From: Bacteroidaceae bacterium
GTDB taxonomy: Bacteria > Bacteroidota > Bacteroidia > Bacteroidales > Bacteroidaceae
Reading direction: 5' to 3'
Length of the DNA stretch: 64,000 bases
Assembly: GCA_017398805.1 (NCBI GenBank)
Contig: JAFQEZ010000085.1
Location: forward strand, 33,947 to 97,946
The notes beneath the pieces are model-generated. The model was not told the DNA's origin, did no database searches, and saw only the letters and a list, made by a program, of their open reading frames with translations. A program made the position numbers and the translations under genes. The stretch's first letter is position 1. Every line of letters starts with the position of its first letter. Of the stretch, positions 25,392 to 33,961 are shown in pieces.

Positions 25392-25929
25392 TGTAAAACT
25401 GCACCTCCTTTTCAAGTTCACGCTCTACCCATTCCTGTCTCATTACGTAACGTTCAACCGTTCCATAGGAGTCATCCCTCAGGAGCGAAGGAAAAGGCTC
25501 GAACCAGCCATCTATGCCATATCTTGAACGTGTTTTCCCTGGCGGGAGCATTGTCACAGCCTCTTCATCATCGTGCAACTCCTCATCACCGTATATCTTT
25601 GCAACAAGACAGAAGGTCTCATCGGTCCTGTTCTCGACAAAGCGCATACCGCATTCATTGAAGAAATCCCCATTCAGCACAAAACGCATGTCATGACCGT
25701 CGGGAGTGTCATCGTTGACAATGTAATATGTAGGCAGGATCATGAATGCCGAGACCGCCATGAACGCACCACCAAACAGACCTGTCAACAACGTTGCCCA
25801 TATCAGCCTTGCCGTACTTGTTACACGAACGGCACCAATCCCTGCACCCCTAAAGACAAAGTATACAAGAGCGAGTGCCGTCATGGCGACTACGCACACA
25901 AGCACTATTTCGGCAACGGTGAACAGCAT
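25378..25929 (-). CDS. Unknown membrane protein
   Basis: A 183-residue protein with two N-terminal transmembrane segments (about residues 4-25 and 42-66: EIVLVCVVAMTALALVYFVF and LIWATLLTGLFGGAFMAVSA) and a C-terminal domain of about 115 residues, acidic in the middle (DEELHDDEEAVTM). No family was recognised. It overlaps the next leftward gene by 14 bases and lies 14 bases after the DJ-1 gene stop, so it may belong to the tonB-DJ-1 transcript. Confidence 0.65.
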   Translation of the reverse strand: MLFTVAEIVLVCVVAMTALALVYFVFRGAGIGAVRVTSTARLIWATLLTGLFGGAFMAVSAFMILPTYYIVNDDTPDGHDMRFVLNGDFFNECGMRFVENRTDETFCLVAKIYGDEELHDDEEAVTMLPPGKTRSRYGIDGWFEPFPSLLRDDSYGTVERYVMRQEWVERELEKEVQFYNESD

Positions 25930-25943
25930 AAGGCAACAGCTGC

Positions 25944-26492
25944 TTACCTAAACTGCATCTGAGAACGCAGGGTCTCTACGACGTCACTGCCACACAGACG
26001 CTCAACTATTGCAAACCCGAAGTCAAAAGATGCACCGGGACCGCATCCTGTAATTATATTGCCATCCTCTTCCACTGCTGTTGCAGTATACTCCGCACCG
26101 AAAAGGTCACCCTCACAACCAGGATAGCATGTCGCCTTACGTCCCTCAAGGATACCTATGCGACCGAACACCATCGGTGCAGCACAAATTGCAGCCAACA
26201 ATGTGCCCTTTGCACACTCCTGCTGCAACAATGCGCGCAAAGGTTCATGCGCCGACAGGTTGTCGGTTCCGACACCTCCGCCCGGCAAAACCAATGCATC
26301 GGCATCGTCAAAGCAAAGGATCTCATAGAGGAGGTCTGCCTTTACTGTTACATTCTGCGCTGAAACAACATCCTCGCGTCCCATTATTGACACAGTCACC
26401 ACATCAAGGCCGGCACGTCGCATTACATCTACAGGAGCCAATGCCTCAACGGTCTCAAAGCCGTCGGCAAGAAACAGATATACTCTTTTCAT
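25944..26492 (-). CDS. DJ-1/PfpI family protein
   Basis: A 182-residue protein from the ATG at 26492, with the DJ-1 start KRVYLFLADGFETVEAL including the conserved Glu, the segment DALVLPGGGVGTDNLS, and the nucleophile Cys in LAAICAAPMVFG. Family members act as glyoxalases or deglycases or as stress chaperones; which applies here cannot be read from sequence. It follows tonB by 28 bases in the same direction. Confidence 0.9.
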   Translation of the reverse strand: MKRVYLFLADGFETVEALAPVDVMRRAGLDVVTVSIMGREDVVSAQNVTVKADLLYEILCFDDADALVLPGGGVGTDNLSAHEPLRALLQQECAKGTLLAAICAAPMVFGRIGILEGRKATCYPGCEGDLFGAEYTATAVEEDGNIITGCGPGASFDFGFAIVERLCGSDVVETLRSQMQFR

Positions 26493-26520
26493 GTTAAATT
26501 CTTTAATATACAATAGTGCA

Positions 26521-27303
26521 TTACTGCACCTTGAACTTATAAGTTATTGTACCGTATTGGTTCTCTGAACCGGTTGTCTTACTGAATTTGGACTTTTTTG
26601 CAAAACGGAGAGCCGCATTAAGTGCTGAAGGATCTGAAGTGTCAGTACCTCTTGCCCTTGTGGCATCAATTACATTTCCGTTCGGATCGACTTCAATCCT
26701 TACCACAACCGTACAGTTTCCCTTGACGGTTACTCTTTCCGTAGGCAGGCTGACACCTTTTCTTCCTGCAAGGCTGAATTCCACATTTCCTTCGGCCGAG
26801 CCCGAACTCTGGTTATTTCCATCCGCAGCCATCTGAATCAATTCATTATCGGAAAAATCCGATGAAGGAGTCATGTTATTTGAAGCACCGAAAATCTTAT
26901 TGAAATCAGGTGTTGACACAGCAGGCTGTACAGGTTTCTGTTCCGACTTCTTGTTCTTTACAGAATCTACGATATTAGTCTTAACATCATTGTCCGTAAT
27001 CAGTTTTTCCGGTGGCGGAGGGGTACTTTCAGGTTGCTTGACCTTTACGGGATTCTTTACATTGGCCTTGGCTGGAGCTACCGGCTCAAAATCGGGGTTC
27101 TCCATCATCTTTTTGACCTCCTTGAGAAATTCCTCGCTCTTTTCAGCCTCTTCGGGATCCTCCTTCCACTGCTCCACAAAACTTTTCTCCTTCTCTACCT
27201 GCGGTTTTTCCATCACCATGCAATAGAGAAGAACGAAGAGAAGGACATGGAACAGCACAGTGCCGACAATGCCATATAATTTTTCTCTTGGAATATCTTT
27301 CAT
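26521..27303 (-). CDS. tonB: Energy transducer TonB
   Basis: TonB transmits proton-motive force from ExbB/ExbD to outer-membrane receptors. The 260-residue protein has an N-terminal transmembrane helix (VGTVLFHVLLFVLLYCMVM, about residues 12-30), a Glu/Lys then Pro-rich periplasmic spacer (QPESTPPPPEKL), and a C-terminal beta domain (GNCTVVVRIEVDPNGNVIDA to YGTITYKFKVQ). Its ATG overlaps the exbD stop by 4 bases (ATGA). Together with exbD and exbB it forms a complete energising complex. Confidence 0.9.
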   Translation of the reverse strand: MKDIPREKLYGIVGTVLFHVLLFVLLYCMVMEKPQVEKEKSFVEQWKEDPEEAEKSEEFLKEVKKMMENPDFEPVAPAKANVKNPVKVKQPESTPPPPEKLITDNDVKTNIVDSVKNKKSEQKPVQPAVSTPDFNKIFGASNNMTPSSDFSDNELIQMAADGNNQSSGSAEGNVEFSLAGRKGVSLPTERVTVKGNCTVVVRIEVDPNGNVIDATRARGTDTSDPSALNAALRFAKKSKFSKTTGSENQYGTITYKFKVQ

Positions 27304-27719
27304 TGTTTCTTATCGGGTGCACTTGTAGCAAGCACCATCTTGAAATCGTTTTCGTTTGCAATATTCAACACCTTCACAACTTCGCCATAAGGGACCGACA
27401 CATCGGCATAAAGCGCCACATACATGCCACTGTCTTTCTTCTTGCAATCAAGCAGGAATATTTTCAAATCCTCATGACTATCGATCCTTTCCACTTTACC
27501 TTCGCCCCACTGTGCATAATACTGGTTCTCCTTTGTAATTGTCACACGTGCCATAGGTTTGGCATGTGTCTGCGATTCACCTTCGGGCAGAAGCACTTTT
27601 ATCGCATTAGGAGCAACAATCGTAGATGTCAGCATGAAGAAGATCAACAACAGGAATATGATATCCGTCATTGACGACATTGAAAAGCCATCTATAACCT
27701 TTGTTTTTCTCTTAATCAT
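27300..27719 (-). CDS. exbD: ExbD/TolR family biopolymer transport protein
   Basis: From the ATG at 27719 the protein has 139 residues; a TTG two codons upstream is less likely. It has the family start KRKTKVIDGFSMSSMTDIIFLLLIFFML, in which the membrane helix carries the conserved proton-binding Asp (TDIIFLLL), and a periplasmic domain with VALYADVSVPYGEVVKVLN. It overlaps tonB by 4 bases and follows exbB by 23 bases. Confidence 0.92.
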   Translation of the reverse strand: MIKRKTKVIDGFSMSSMTDIIFLLLIFFMLTSTIVAPNAIKVLLPEGESQTHAKPMARVTITKENQYYAQWGEGKVERIDSHEDLKIFLLDCKKKDSGMYVALYADVSVPYGEVVKVLNIANENDFKMVLATSAPDKKQ

Positions 27720-27742
27720 AGTCAACTTCGTTTGTTAACAGA

Positions 27743-28810
27743 TTAAACGTTCTCATTAGGATTTTGCACAGGCTGCGAAACAGGCTGGGATGCAACATAT
27801 TGTTCAACAGGCTGGGATATCGGCTGCGCAACAGGCTGAGAAATAGGCTGAGATACAGGCTGCGAAACAGGCTGGGATACAGGCTGAGCTACAGGCTGAA
27901 CTACAGGCTGAACTACAGGCTGAGCAACAGGCTGGGATACAGGCTGAGCAATGGGCTGGGATACAGGCTGAGCAACGGGCTGAGCAACAGGCTGAACTAC
28001 CGGTTGAGACACAGGCTGGGCAACGGGCTGAGCAACGGGCTGGGATACAGGCTGAGTTGCATATGGATTGGTCTGTTGAGATACAGGAACCGTATTCTCC
28101 TCCACAGATGGCATGTCCACTCCATCCTTGCACTCGGCAACAATCTCAAGGAACTGGATTATCTGTGCCTCCATCATATTCTGCACCTTGTCGACACGTG
28201 ATACGAGATAGTTGTACGCAAAAATCGCAATGATACCTACAATAAGACCGCCGACTGTGGTAACCATAGCCTCATAGATACCACCCGACAACATGGTAAC
28301 ATCAATGTTGTTACCGGCGTTTGACATCTGCCAGAAAGCCTGTACCATACCTGTTACAGTACCCAAGAAACCCAACATTGGGGCTACCGCTGCAATTGTT
28401 GATATCAACGGCATACCCTTCTCAAGGTTTGCGATTTCAAGGCCTGCGCTATTGTCGAGAGCCTGACGTATTGATACAGGGTCGAATCTGTAATCCTTCA
28501 CTCCCTTGGCAATAATGCGTGAAACGGGAGTATTCTGTTTCTCACAGTAGTTGTATGCCGATTTTACATCATTCTCTTTCAGATTATCCTTGACACGGTC
28601 CAGCAACATCGGATTCTTCTTCATAGCCTTTGTGAGAACCACAAGACGGTCAATAAATATATAGATACCAATAACCGAGAGAATAGCAAGAACAATCATA
28701 ATCCATCCGCCCTTCATTGCCAGATCAAGGACGTTCAAACTCTCTTCAACCTCTTTGGGTGCTTCTGAGATTGCAGGTGGAGCACTCAAGACCAATGTCA
28801 TTAAATTCAT
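27743..28810 (-). CDS. exbB: MotA/TolQ/ExbB proton channel with C-terminal QPVx repeat tail
   Basis: A 355-residue inner-membrane channel that powers TonB. The first roughly 230 residues are a normal ExbB: three membrane segments (KGGWIMIVLAILSVIGIYIF; GMPLISTIAAVAPMLGFLGTVTGM; GGIYEAMVTTVGGLIVGIIAIFAY). A cytoplasmic tail of about 100 residues follows, made of tetrapeptides QPVS, QPVA, QPVV and QPIS. The tail is low-complexity and not part of ExbB families I know; it adds about a third to the usual length. It sits between pdxJ and exbD, a conserved Bacteroidota order. Confidence 0.92.
   Translation of the reverse strand: MNLMTLVLSAPPAISEAPKEVEESLNVLDLAMKGGWIMIVLAILSVIGIYIFIDRLVVLTKAMKKNPMLLDRVKDNLKENDVKSAYNYCEKQNTPVSRIIAKGVKDYRFDPVSIRQALDNSAGLEIANLEKGMPLISTIAAVAPMLGFLGTVTGMVQAFWQMSNAGNNIDVTMLSGGIYEAMVTTVGGLIVGIIAIFAYNYLVSRVDKVQNMMEAQIIQFLEIVAECKDGVDMPSVEENTVPVSQQTNPYATQPVSQPVAQPVAQPVSQPVVQPVAQPVAQPVSQPIAQPVSQPVAQPVVQPVVQPVAQPVSQPVSQPVSQPISQPVAQPISQPVEQYVASQPVSQPVQNPNENV
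27803..28054 (-). repeat. 12-bp tandem repeat coding QPVx (21 units)
   Basis: Within the exbB reading frame 21 consecutive 12-base units encode QPVS/QPVA/QPVV/QPIS/QPIA/QPVE, followed by two more after a break (QYVAS). The units vary at silent and fourth-residue positions but stay in frame. Such an array is prone to slip by whole units, changing tail length without breaking the gene. Confidence 0.9.
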
Positions 28811-28835
28811 AGTAGTATAGTGTTAAGTTTTTAAT

Positions 28836-29555
28836 TTATTTCTTCAAACAGCTCTTGTAGGCGGCTATCGTCTTCTCAAGCCCCATGTAAAGTGCATCAC
28901 AGATAAGTGCATGACCTATCGAGACTTCATCGACCCAACTTATTACATCTGTAAAATATTTCAGGTTTTCAAGGCTCAGGTCATGGCCGGCATTGAGGCC
29001 TATACCCAACTGCTTCACACGTTTGGCCGTTTCAAGGAACGGAGCGATTGCAGCCTCACGGTCTACAGCATATCCGTGCGCATACGGACCTGTATAAAGT
29101 TCCACGCGGTCGGCGCCAGCCATTGCCGCGAACTCTGCCATACGTACATCGGCATCAATGAAGATTGAGCTGCGGATGCCGGCTGAACGAAGGTCATTGA
29201 GAATGTCACGCAGGAACTCCTGTTCGGTCTCAGTATTCCAACCGCAGTTCGATGTCAACTGGTCGGGCTTGTCAGGAACAAGAGTAACCTGTGAAGGACG
29301 GACACGCAATACAAGGTCCATGAACTCCTTAGACGGATAACCCTCGATATTGAATTCTGTACGAAGCACAGCCTGCAGTGCCGGCACATCGGCACGACGA
29401 ATGTGACGCTCGTCGGGACGGGGATGAACAGTAATTCCATCTGCACCGAAAACCTCGCAATCCTTGGCAACCTTGATTATATCAGGGTTATTGCCACCTC
29501 TTGCATTCCTTATCGTTGCAACTTTGTTTATATTTACACTCAGTTTTGTTCTCAT
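28836..29555 (-). CDS. pdxJ: Pyridoxine 5'-phosphate synthase
   Basis: PdxJ condenses 1-deoxy-xylulose 5-phosphate with 3-amino-1-hydroxyacetone phosphate to make vitamin B6. The ATG at 29555 gives 239 residues starting MRTKLSVNINKVATIRNARGG, with GADGITVHPRPDERHI (catalytic His and phosphate site), IFIDADVRMAEFAAMAGADRVELYTGPYA, and GLNAGHDLSLENL. It is the first gene of the leftward pdxJ-exbB-exbD-tonB group and diverges from nadK. Confidence 0.95.
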   Translation of the reverse strand: MRTKLSVNINKVATIRNARGGNNPDIIKVAKDCEVFGADGITVHPRPDERHIRRADVPALQAVLRTEFNIEGYPSKEFMDLVLRVRPSQVTLVPDKPDQLTSNCGWNTETEQEFLRDILNDLRSAGIRSSIFIDADVRMAEFAAMAGADRVELYTGPYAHGYAVDREAAIAPFLETAKRVKQLGIGLNAGHDLSLENLKYFTDVISWVDEVSIGHALICDALYMGLEKTIAAYKSCLKK

Positions 29556-29614
29556 ATATAAAGCAATACAGTAATCAAAAACCACACTTCCTCCAATGTA
29601 GTCTCAATTTTCTG

Positions 29615-29622
29615 CAAAAATA
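29615..29622 (-). promoter_or_regulatory. -7 element for the pdxJ-exbB-exbD-tonB group
   Basis: The minus strand reads TATTTTTG, an exact TAnnTTTG match, 60 bases before the pdxJ ATG. No convincing -33 TTG was seen. Confidence 0.45.
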
Positions 29623-29656
29623 ACATAAATAAAAAACTTTGTATAATAAATTATCT

Positions 29657-29664
29657 TAATTTTG
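29657..29664 (+). promoter_or_regulatory. -7 element for nadK
   Basis: TAATTTTG on the plus strand matches TAnnTTTG exactly. A TTTG lies at 29638-29641, a rather short 15-base spacing. Transcription would start near 29671, about 75 bases before the nadK ATG. Confidence 0.5.
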
Positions 29665-29745
29665 CACTCGTTAGGATGTTTAAAGATACAAAATCCGTTA
29701 TAACAACTGCAACACGCCTTTTAAAAAGCAAAAAACGGGGAGAAG

Positions 29746-30618
29746 ATGAAATTCGCGATATTCGGCAACAAGCACCAGTCAAAAAAATCGAAAAGCATCG
29801 AACAACTGTTCGCTGCAATTGTAAAATTCGGTGACACATTCATCATCGACGAGCCATTCTACAGATTCCTTCTGGGGGAGGGATTCAGTGTCCCCACGCC
29901 CGAAGGGCTCATCAACGGAAATGATTTCACAGCCGACATCGCTATCAGCTTCGGTGGCGACGGCACGCTGTTGCGCACAGCCAGCCGTATCGGCGACAAG
30001 GAGATACCCATTTTGGGTATCAATGCCGGCAGGCTCGGATTCCTTACCACAACATCGAACGAGAATATCGAATATGTCATCGGCAAGATACACGAAGGCG
30101 AATACGATGTTGAGAAGCACAATATCATTGAGGCCCTGACCCACGGCAGCACACTCAAGAATTACCCCTTCGCACTTAACGAGATTGCAGTAATGAAACA
30201 TGACAGTTCGTCGATGATGACATTGGATGTTACGCTAAACGGGAACGACAGAATAACATACCAGGCCGACGGTCTAATTGTTGCAGCCCCATCGGGATCG
30301 ACAGGATATTCGCTCAGTGTGGGCGGACCTATCATCGCCCCCGATGCCAATGTACTTGTGCTCACCCCCATTGCACCTCACAGCCTCAGCGCTCGTCCGC
30401 TTGTCATAAGCGACAGCACCACAATAGAGATAAAGGTAAACAGCCGGAGCCACAATTTCCTCATTGCTCTTGACGGCCGCAACGAAAGCTGCGACGAGTC
30501 GACCGTAATCACAGTGCGCAAGGCTGCCTACCGACAGCTAATCATCCGCCGCAAGGAACACTCTTTCATACAGAACCTGCAGGAGAAACTCATGTGGGGA
30601 ACAGATGTGAGAGAGTGA
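29746..30618 (+). CDS. nadK: NAD kinase
   Basis: NadK makes NADP from NAD and ATP. The 290-residue protein has the diagnostic FGGDGTLLRTA motif (about residues 68-78), LGINAGRLGFL, the NAD-site segment LNEIAVMKHD, and DGLIVAAPSGSTGYSLSVGGPI. Divergence from pdxJ is the usual Bacteroidota arrangement. Downstream it runs into the 85-bp repeat array and a convergent gene; no classical terminator was seen. Confidence 0.95.
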   Translation: MKFAIFGNKHQSKKSKSIEQLFAAIVKFGDTFIIDEPFYRFLLGEGFSVPTPEGLINGNDFTADIAISFGGDGTLLRTASRIGDKEIPILGINAGRLGFLTTTSNENIEYVIGKIHEGEYDVEKHNIIEALTHGSTLKNYPFALNEIAVMKHDSSSMMTLDVTLNGNDRITYQADGLIVAAPSGSTGYSLSVGGPIIAPDANVLVLTPIAPHSLSARPLVISDSTTIEIKVNSRSHNFLIALDGRNESCDESTVITVRKAAYRQLIIRRKEHSFIQNLQEKLMWGTDVRE

Positions 30619-30650
30619 GAAAATAAAACGGTAAACGGAAAGCTGCGGAT

Positions 30651-30984
30651 AAGCGAGCGAAAGCCAAGTTTACTTGAGCTTTTACAGCGAGCGCAGCCAA
30701 GGTTCAAGCCCACAAAGTGGGGTTAAAGCTTGTGCAAGCGAGCGAAAGCCAAGTTTACTTGAGCTTTTACAGCGAGTGCAGCCAAGGTTCAAGCCCACAA
30801 AGTGGGGTTAAAGCTTGTGCAAGCGAGCGAAAGTCAAGTTTGCTTGAACTTTTGTAGCGAGCGGCAGCAGTTTCAATCCAACGCAGTGGGGTTAAAGCTT
30901 GTGCAAGCGAGCGAAAGCCAAGTTTACTTGAGCTTTTACAGCGAGCGCAGCCAAGGTTCAAGCCCACAAAGTGGGGTTAAAGCT
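30651..30984. repeat. Four tandem copies of an 85-bp intergenic repeat
   Basis: Copies begin at 30651, 30736, 30821 and 30905, each opening AAGCGAGCGAAAG. Each holds short palindromes, for example CAAGTTTACTTG and CCCACAAAGTGGG. Copy 3 is the most diverged; copies 1, 2 and 4 are nearly identical. The array fills most of the 418-base gap between convergent nadK and the gene ending at 31037. The core (CGAGCGA, CAAGxTTxCTTG, TTTT, CAGCGAGxGCAG) recurs at 56319-56492, and related phrases occur at 63905-64000. There is no spacer/repeat alternation, so this is not CRISPR. Confidence 0.9.
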
Positions 30985-31036
30985 GAAAACGGGAAACAAA
31001 GTTTGACGTTTTCACATTTCACCTTTCAGTTTTCCG

Positions 31037-33961
31037 CTACCTCGATTGCGGTGTAAAACTCTTTGAAGAGCCTCCTGTTGCAGTTCCACCAATGGTAAAT
31101 GCCCCGTTAAAATAGCTCTCGCTTACGCCCGACACTGACGTAACGCCATACATGAGTGCGTGCGATGATGAAGTGAATTCCGGTGAAGAGAGCAGCACTG
31201 TTGCGCTGTTTACCGTATTCGGACACTTATAAGAGAACATCACATTTCCCGAACTGTTCTTCACTGTAAGATACTTGCCCTGCGACACCGTCACCGAAGA
31301 TACCGATGCGTAAGGCTGCGATGACGATGTAACAGAACTGTTGGCACTGCCTGTACCTATAAGTATTCCGCCATTCACCACAAACTGGTTGTTGTCACAA
31401 TCGAAGCCCTCTTCGGGTGCATTTGTTCCCGAAGCAAGTACAACACCACCATTGACGGTAATTGTTCCGTTGGAGTCGATAGCGTCATTGTTGGATGCAT
31501 GACTGTAGACATGACCACCGTTGAAGACCAATGCTGTTGCAGCATTTATGCCGTCATCGTAAGTATTACACTCGATAAGACCTCCATTTATGGTCATTGA
31601 AGCCTTGCTCTCAAGGCCTTCACCACCGTCATTGGCTGTCTCGGCATATACCGTTCCACTGTTCACGACAACATTTGCAGCACCTTTTATCGCCTTTGGG
31701 GCAGCATTGAAACCTTCCTGCATGCCACCCATTCCGCCGCCCCAGCCTCCGCCGGTGCTTCCGGACGAAGTGCCGAGTGATGCACCTTGAGTAATGGCAT
31801 TTATCACAAGTGCATCGTCAGGAGCACCCTCCTTGCCGATAGTCAGCAGCCCCGATGCCACAATAGCCTTGCTTCCGTTGCCTTTTGCCGTGCAGTTGAG
31901 AACGCCGCTGAGCAGATTCACCGCGACATCACCTTTCAGACACTTTGTGGAATAGTAGTCGGTTCCTGTCGTCGCGGTGTAGGAAGATCCCGCACCGGAG
32001 ATTGTGATATCGACCTTACCGCCGTCCATTGTAATGACACCGTCGACAGATATTCCCATTCCACCTTGCCCTGTAGCAATAATGTCAATGTCACCTCCGT
32101 TGACAGTAAGAGCACCGTCGCACTTTATTGCAGTGCAATACGACGGGTCGTAAGCGACCACCTTCGCCGTACCCGAAGTGTTGACACTCAACGTACCGCC
32201 GCTAATGAGGGCGTCACCTTCGACCTTTATACCCTTTGACTCGCTTCCGCTCACGTTAATCGAGTGCAAGCCACCCGACATTGTAAAGTTCGCGTCACAC
32301 TTTATTCCTGCGGCAGCATATGAATCCTCGGTTGCCGAACCCGAAGAGACCGAACCGCCCTCATAACTTGAAGTGACATCACTCAAAGTATATGTGCGGA
32401 TAGAGCCCGATGTGCTGTAGCTTGATGATATCTGGTAATACCTGTCGCTGCTAAGGCCTGTAAATGTTGCGCTCTGTATTGTATATGTACCGCGAAAACT
32501 TGAGTAGTCGTCACTCTTGAGATAATATGTAGCGGAGCTTGCGGCACCGAAATCATAATAGTAGAATGTCGTTCCGTTCACGACCACACTGTTTGTCAAT
32601 GTAGCCACAAGGTTGCCGTTGCTCTCATAGAGATAGATGCTCTTCCATGCATTTGAGGAGGAACCACCCGGACGGTTGCTTGCTGCAGATGAAGGAATGC
32701 TGACATAAAGCACATAGCTCTTTTCGGGTTCGCTGCTGTTTTCACCCTCACCTGCCACAGAGGGGTCATAACTTTTGCTGTCACCGCTACAGAGGATTTC
32801 CGTTGTCCCGTCCGCGATATTCACATCGGCATCGGCAGAGATTCCACATCCTGCAACACCGGTTGCGGTAAGAGTTACGTTGCCACCCGTAATATTCACC
32901 GTAGAGTCACATTTCAGACACACTGCATAAGAGGGAGAGCCATCGACAAGGATACTGTTTCCAGTTGACTCAACCGTAACATTACCTCCGGCAATGGAGA
33001 GTACTCCACTACTCTTTATACCCTTTGCGGCATCACCAGGGACAACAACCTCAACATCGGCACCGTCAATAAGAATTCCGCCTACAGCCTTTATACCCTT
33101 GGCATCGTCTTTCGCTGTATTGACCTTTACACTGCCACCGAGCATCTTTATTATTCCCTCGCAATCCATTCCGTCATCACCCGATGCAAGCTCGACAGTT
33201 CCTCCCAAAATGATAATGGAGTCGTTAACATGCATGCCGTCACCCACAGCAGCCGGAACTCTCAGAATTCCGCCACGCACCTCAATATAATCGTCACTGC
33301 ATATTGCATGCTTATAGTTTCCGTTGACTATAAGTTCACCGCTACTACCCTCAAAGATAAGCTGTCCTTCACTGAAAAGCGCTCCTTTCTCATCCTCACC
33401 CGTTGTAAAGGTATAAGAGCCTGAATCGGAGATTCTATTTACCGTACCGTCAACTACAAATATACGTCCACGCTTTCCGCACTGGCTGTTTATCGCAGCA
33501 CCCGATGCATTGGCGAGATCTACTCCGTTAAGGTAAAGGTTGTATTTCTTTACACCGTAAAGTTTGAAACAACCGTCATCACTTGCACCTTGCAACACAT
33601 AGTCAATCTCCTGCTGCTTGCGGCACTTGACAACAACTTCAGCACCTGTAATTGCAACCTCAAGGGAATCGAAAGCAAAAGGATTCTCCACAACAGCCCT
33701 GTCGCCCAAATATGTCACATTCACCGCAGAAGGCAATGTCCCATAGGCAATACTGTCAATGGCAGAAAGCTGCACATCGGCACTTCTGTCAAAAAGAGTA
33801 ACACGCAAAATGTCGGCATCCTCATCAAAGGAGATGCTGTCAACACGCTCCATAGCCACACACTTTACCTCACCGTTATTCATGTAGAACTTCACATCCT
33901 TATCGGCACTTGCAACAACCACCGACAAAAGGGATACTATTACAAAAAATGCTCTTTTCAT
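31037..33961 (-). CDS. Large secreted beta-helix-like carbohydrate-binding domain protein (Cthe_2159-like)
   Basis: A 974-residue protein with signal peptide (MKRAFFVIVSLLSVVVASA). Two blocks of short repeats such as ADVNIADGTTEI, GALTVNGGDIDI, GVITMDGGKVDI and ASMTINGGLIEC fill about residues 150-400 and 530-860, as expected of a right-handed beta-helix. They resemble the Cthe_2159-type carbohydrate-binding family (DUF4353), which binds cellulose or pectin-like glycans. A Ser/Tyr-rich insert (about 400-530) separates the blocks, with a Gly-rich patch later (GGGWGGGMGGM). The ATG overlaps the stop of the preceding gene by 4 bases. Surface display is likely; the ligand is unknown. Confidence 0.78.
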   Translation of the reverse strand: MKRAFFVIVSLLSVVVASADKDVKFYMNNGEVKCVAMERVDSISFDEDADILRVTLFDRSADVQLSAIDSIAYGTLPSAVNVTYLGDRAVVENPFAFDSLEVAITGAEVVVKCRKQQEIDYVLQGASDDGCFKLYGVKKYNLYLNGVDLANASGAAINSQCGKRGRIFVVDGTVNRISDSGSYTFTTGEDEKGALFSEGQLIFEGSSGELIVNGNYKHAICSDDYIEVRGGILRVPAAVGDGMHVNDSIIILGGTVELASGDDGMDCEGIIKMLGGSVKVNTAKDDAKGIKAVGGILIDGADVEVVVPGDAAKGIKSSGVLSIAGGNVTVESTGNSILVDGSPSYAVCLKCDSTVNITGGNVTLTATGVAGCGISADADVNIADGTTEILCSGDSKSYDPSVAGEGENSSEPEKSYVLYVSIPSSAASNRPGGSSSNAWKSIYLYESNGNLVATLTNSVVVNGTTFYYYDFGAASSATYYLKSDDYSSFRGTYTIQSATFTGLSSDRYYQISSSYSTSGSIRTYTLSDVTSSYEGGSVSSGSATEDSYAAAGIKCDANFTMSGGLHSINVSGSESKGIKVEGDALISGGTLSVNTSGTAKVVAYDPSYCTAIKCDGALTVNGGDIDIIATGQGGMGISVDGVITMDGGKVDITISGAGSSYTATTGTDYYSTKCLKGDVAVNLLSGVLNCTAKGNGSKAIVASGLLTIGKEGAPDDALVINAITQGASLGTSSGSTGGGWGGGMGGMQEGFNAAPKAIKGAANVVVNSGTVYAETANDGGEGLESKASMTINGGLIECNTYDDGINAATALVFNGGHVYSHASNNDAIDSNGTITVNGGVVLASGTNAPEEGFDCDNNQFVVNGGILIGTGSANSSVTSSSQPYASVSSVTVSQGKYLTVKNSSGNVMFSYKCPNTVNSATVLLSSPEFTSSSHALMYGVTSVSGVSESYFNGAFTIGGTATGGSSKSFTPQSR

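Noticed and set aside
27803-28054. Regular 12-base spacing as CRISPR or regulatory iterons
   Set aside because: It is in frame within exbB and encodes QPVx; variation keeps the reading frame.
30651-30984. Possible CRISPR array
   Set aside because: The units are contiguous 85-base copies without unique spacers, and no cas gene is nearby.
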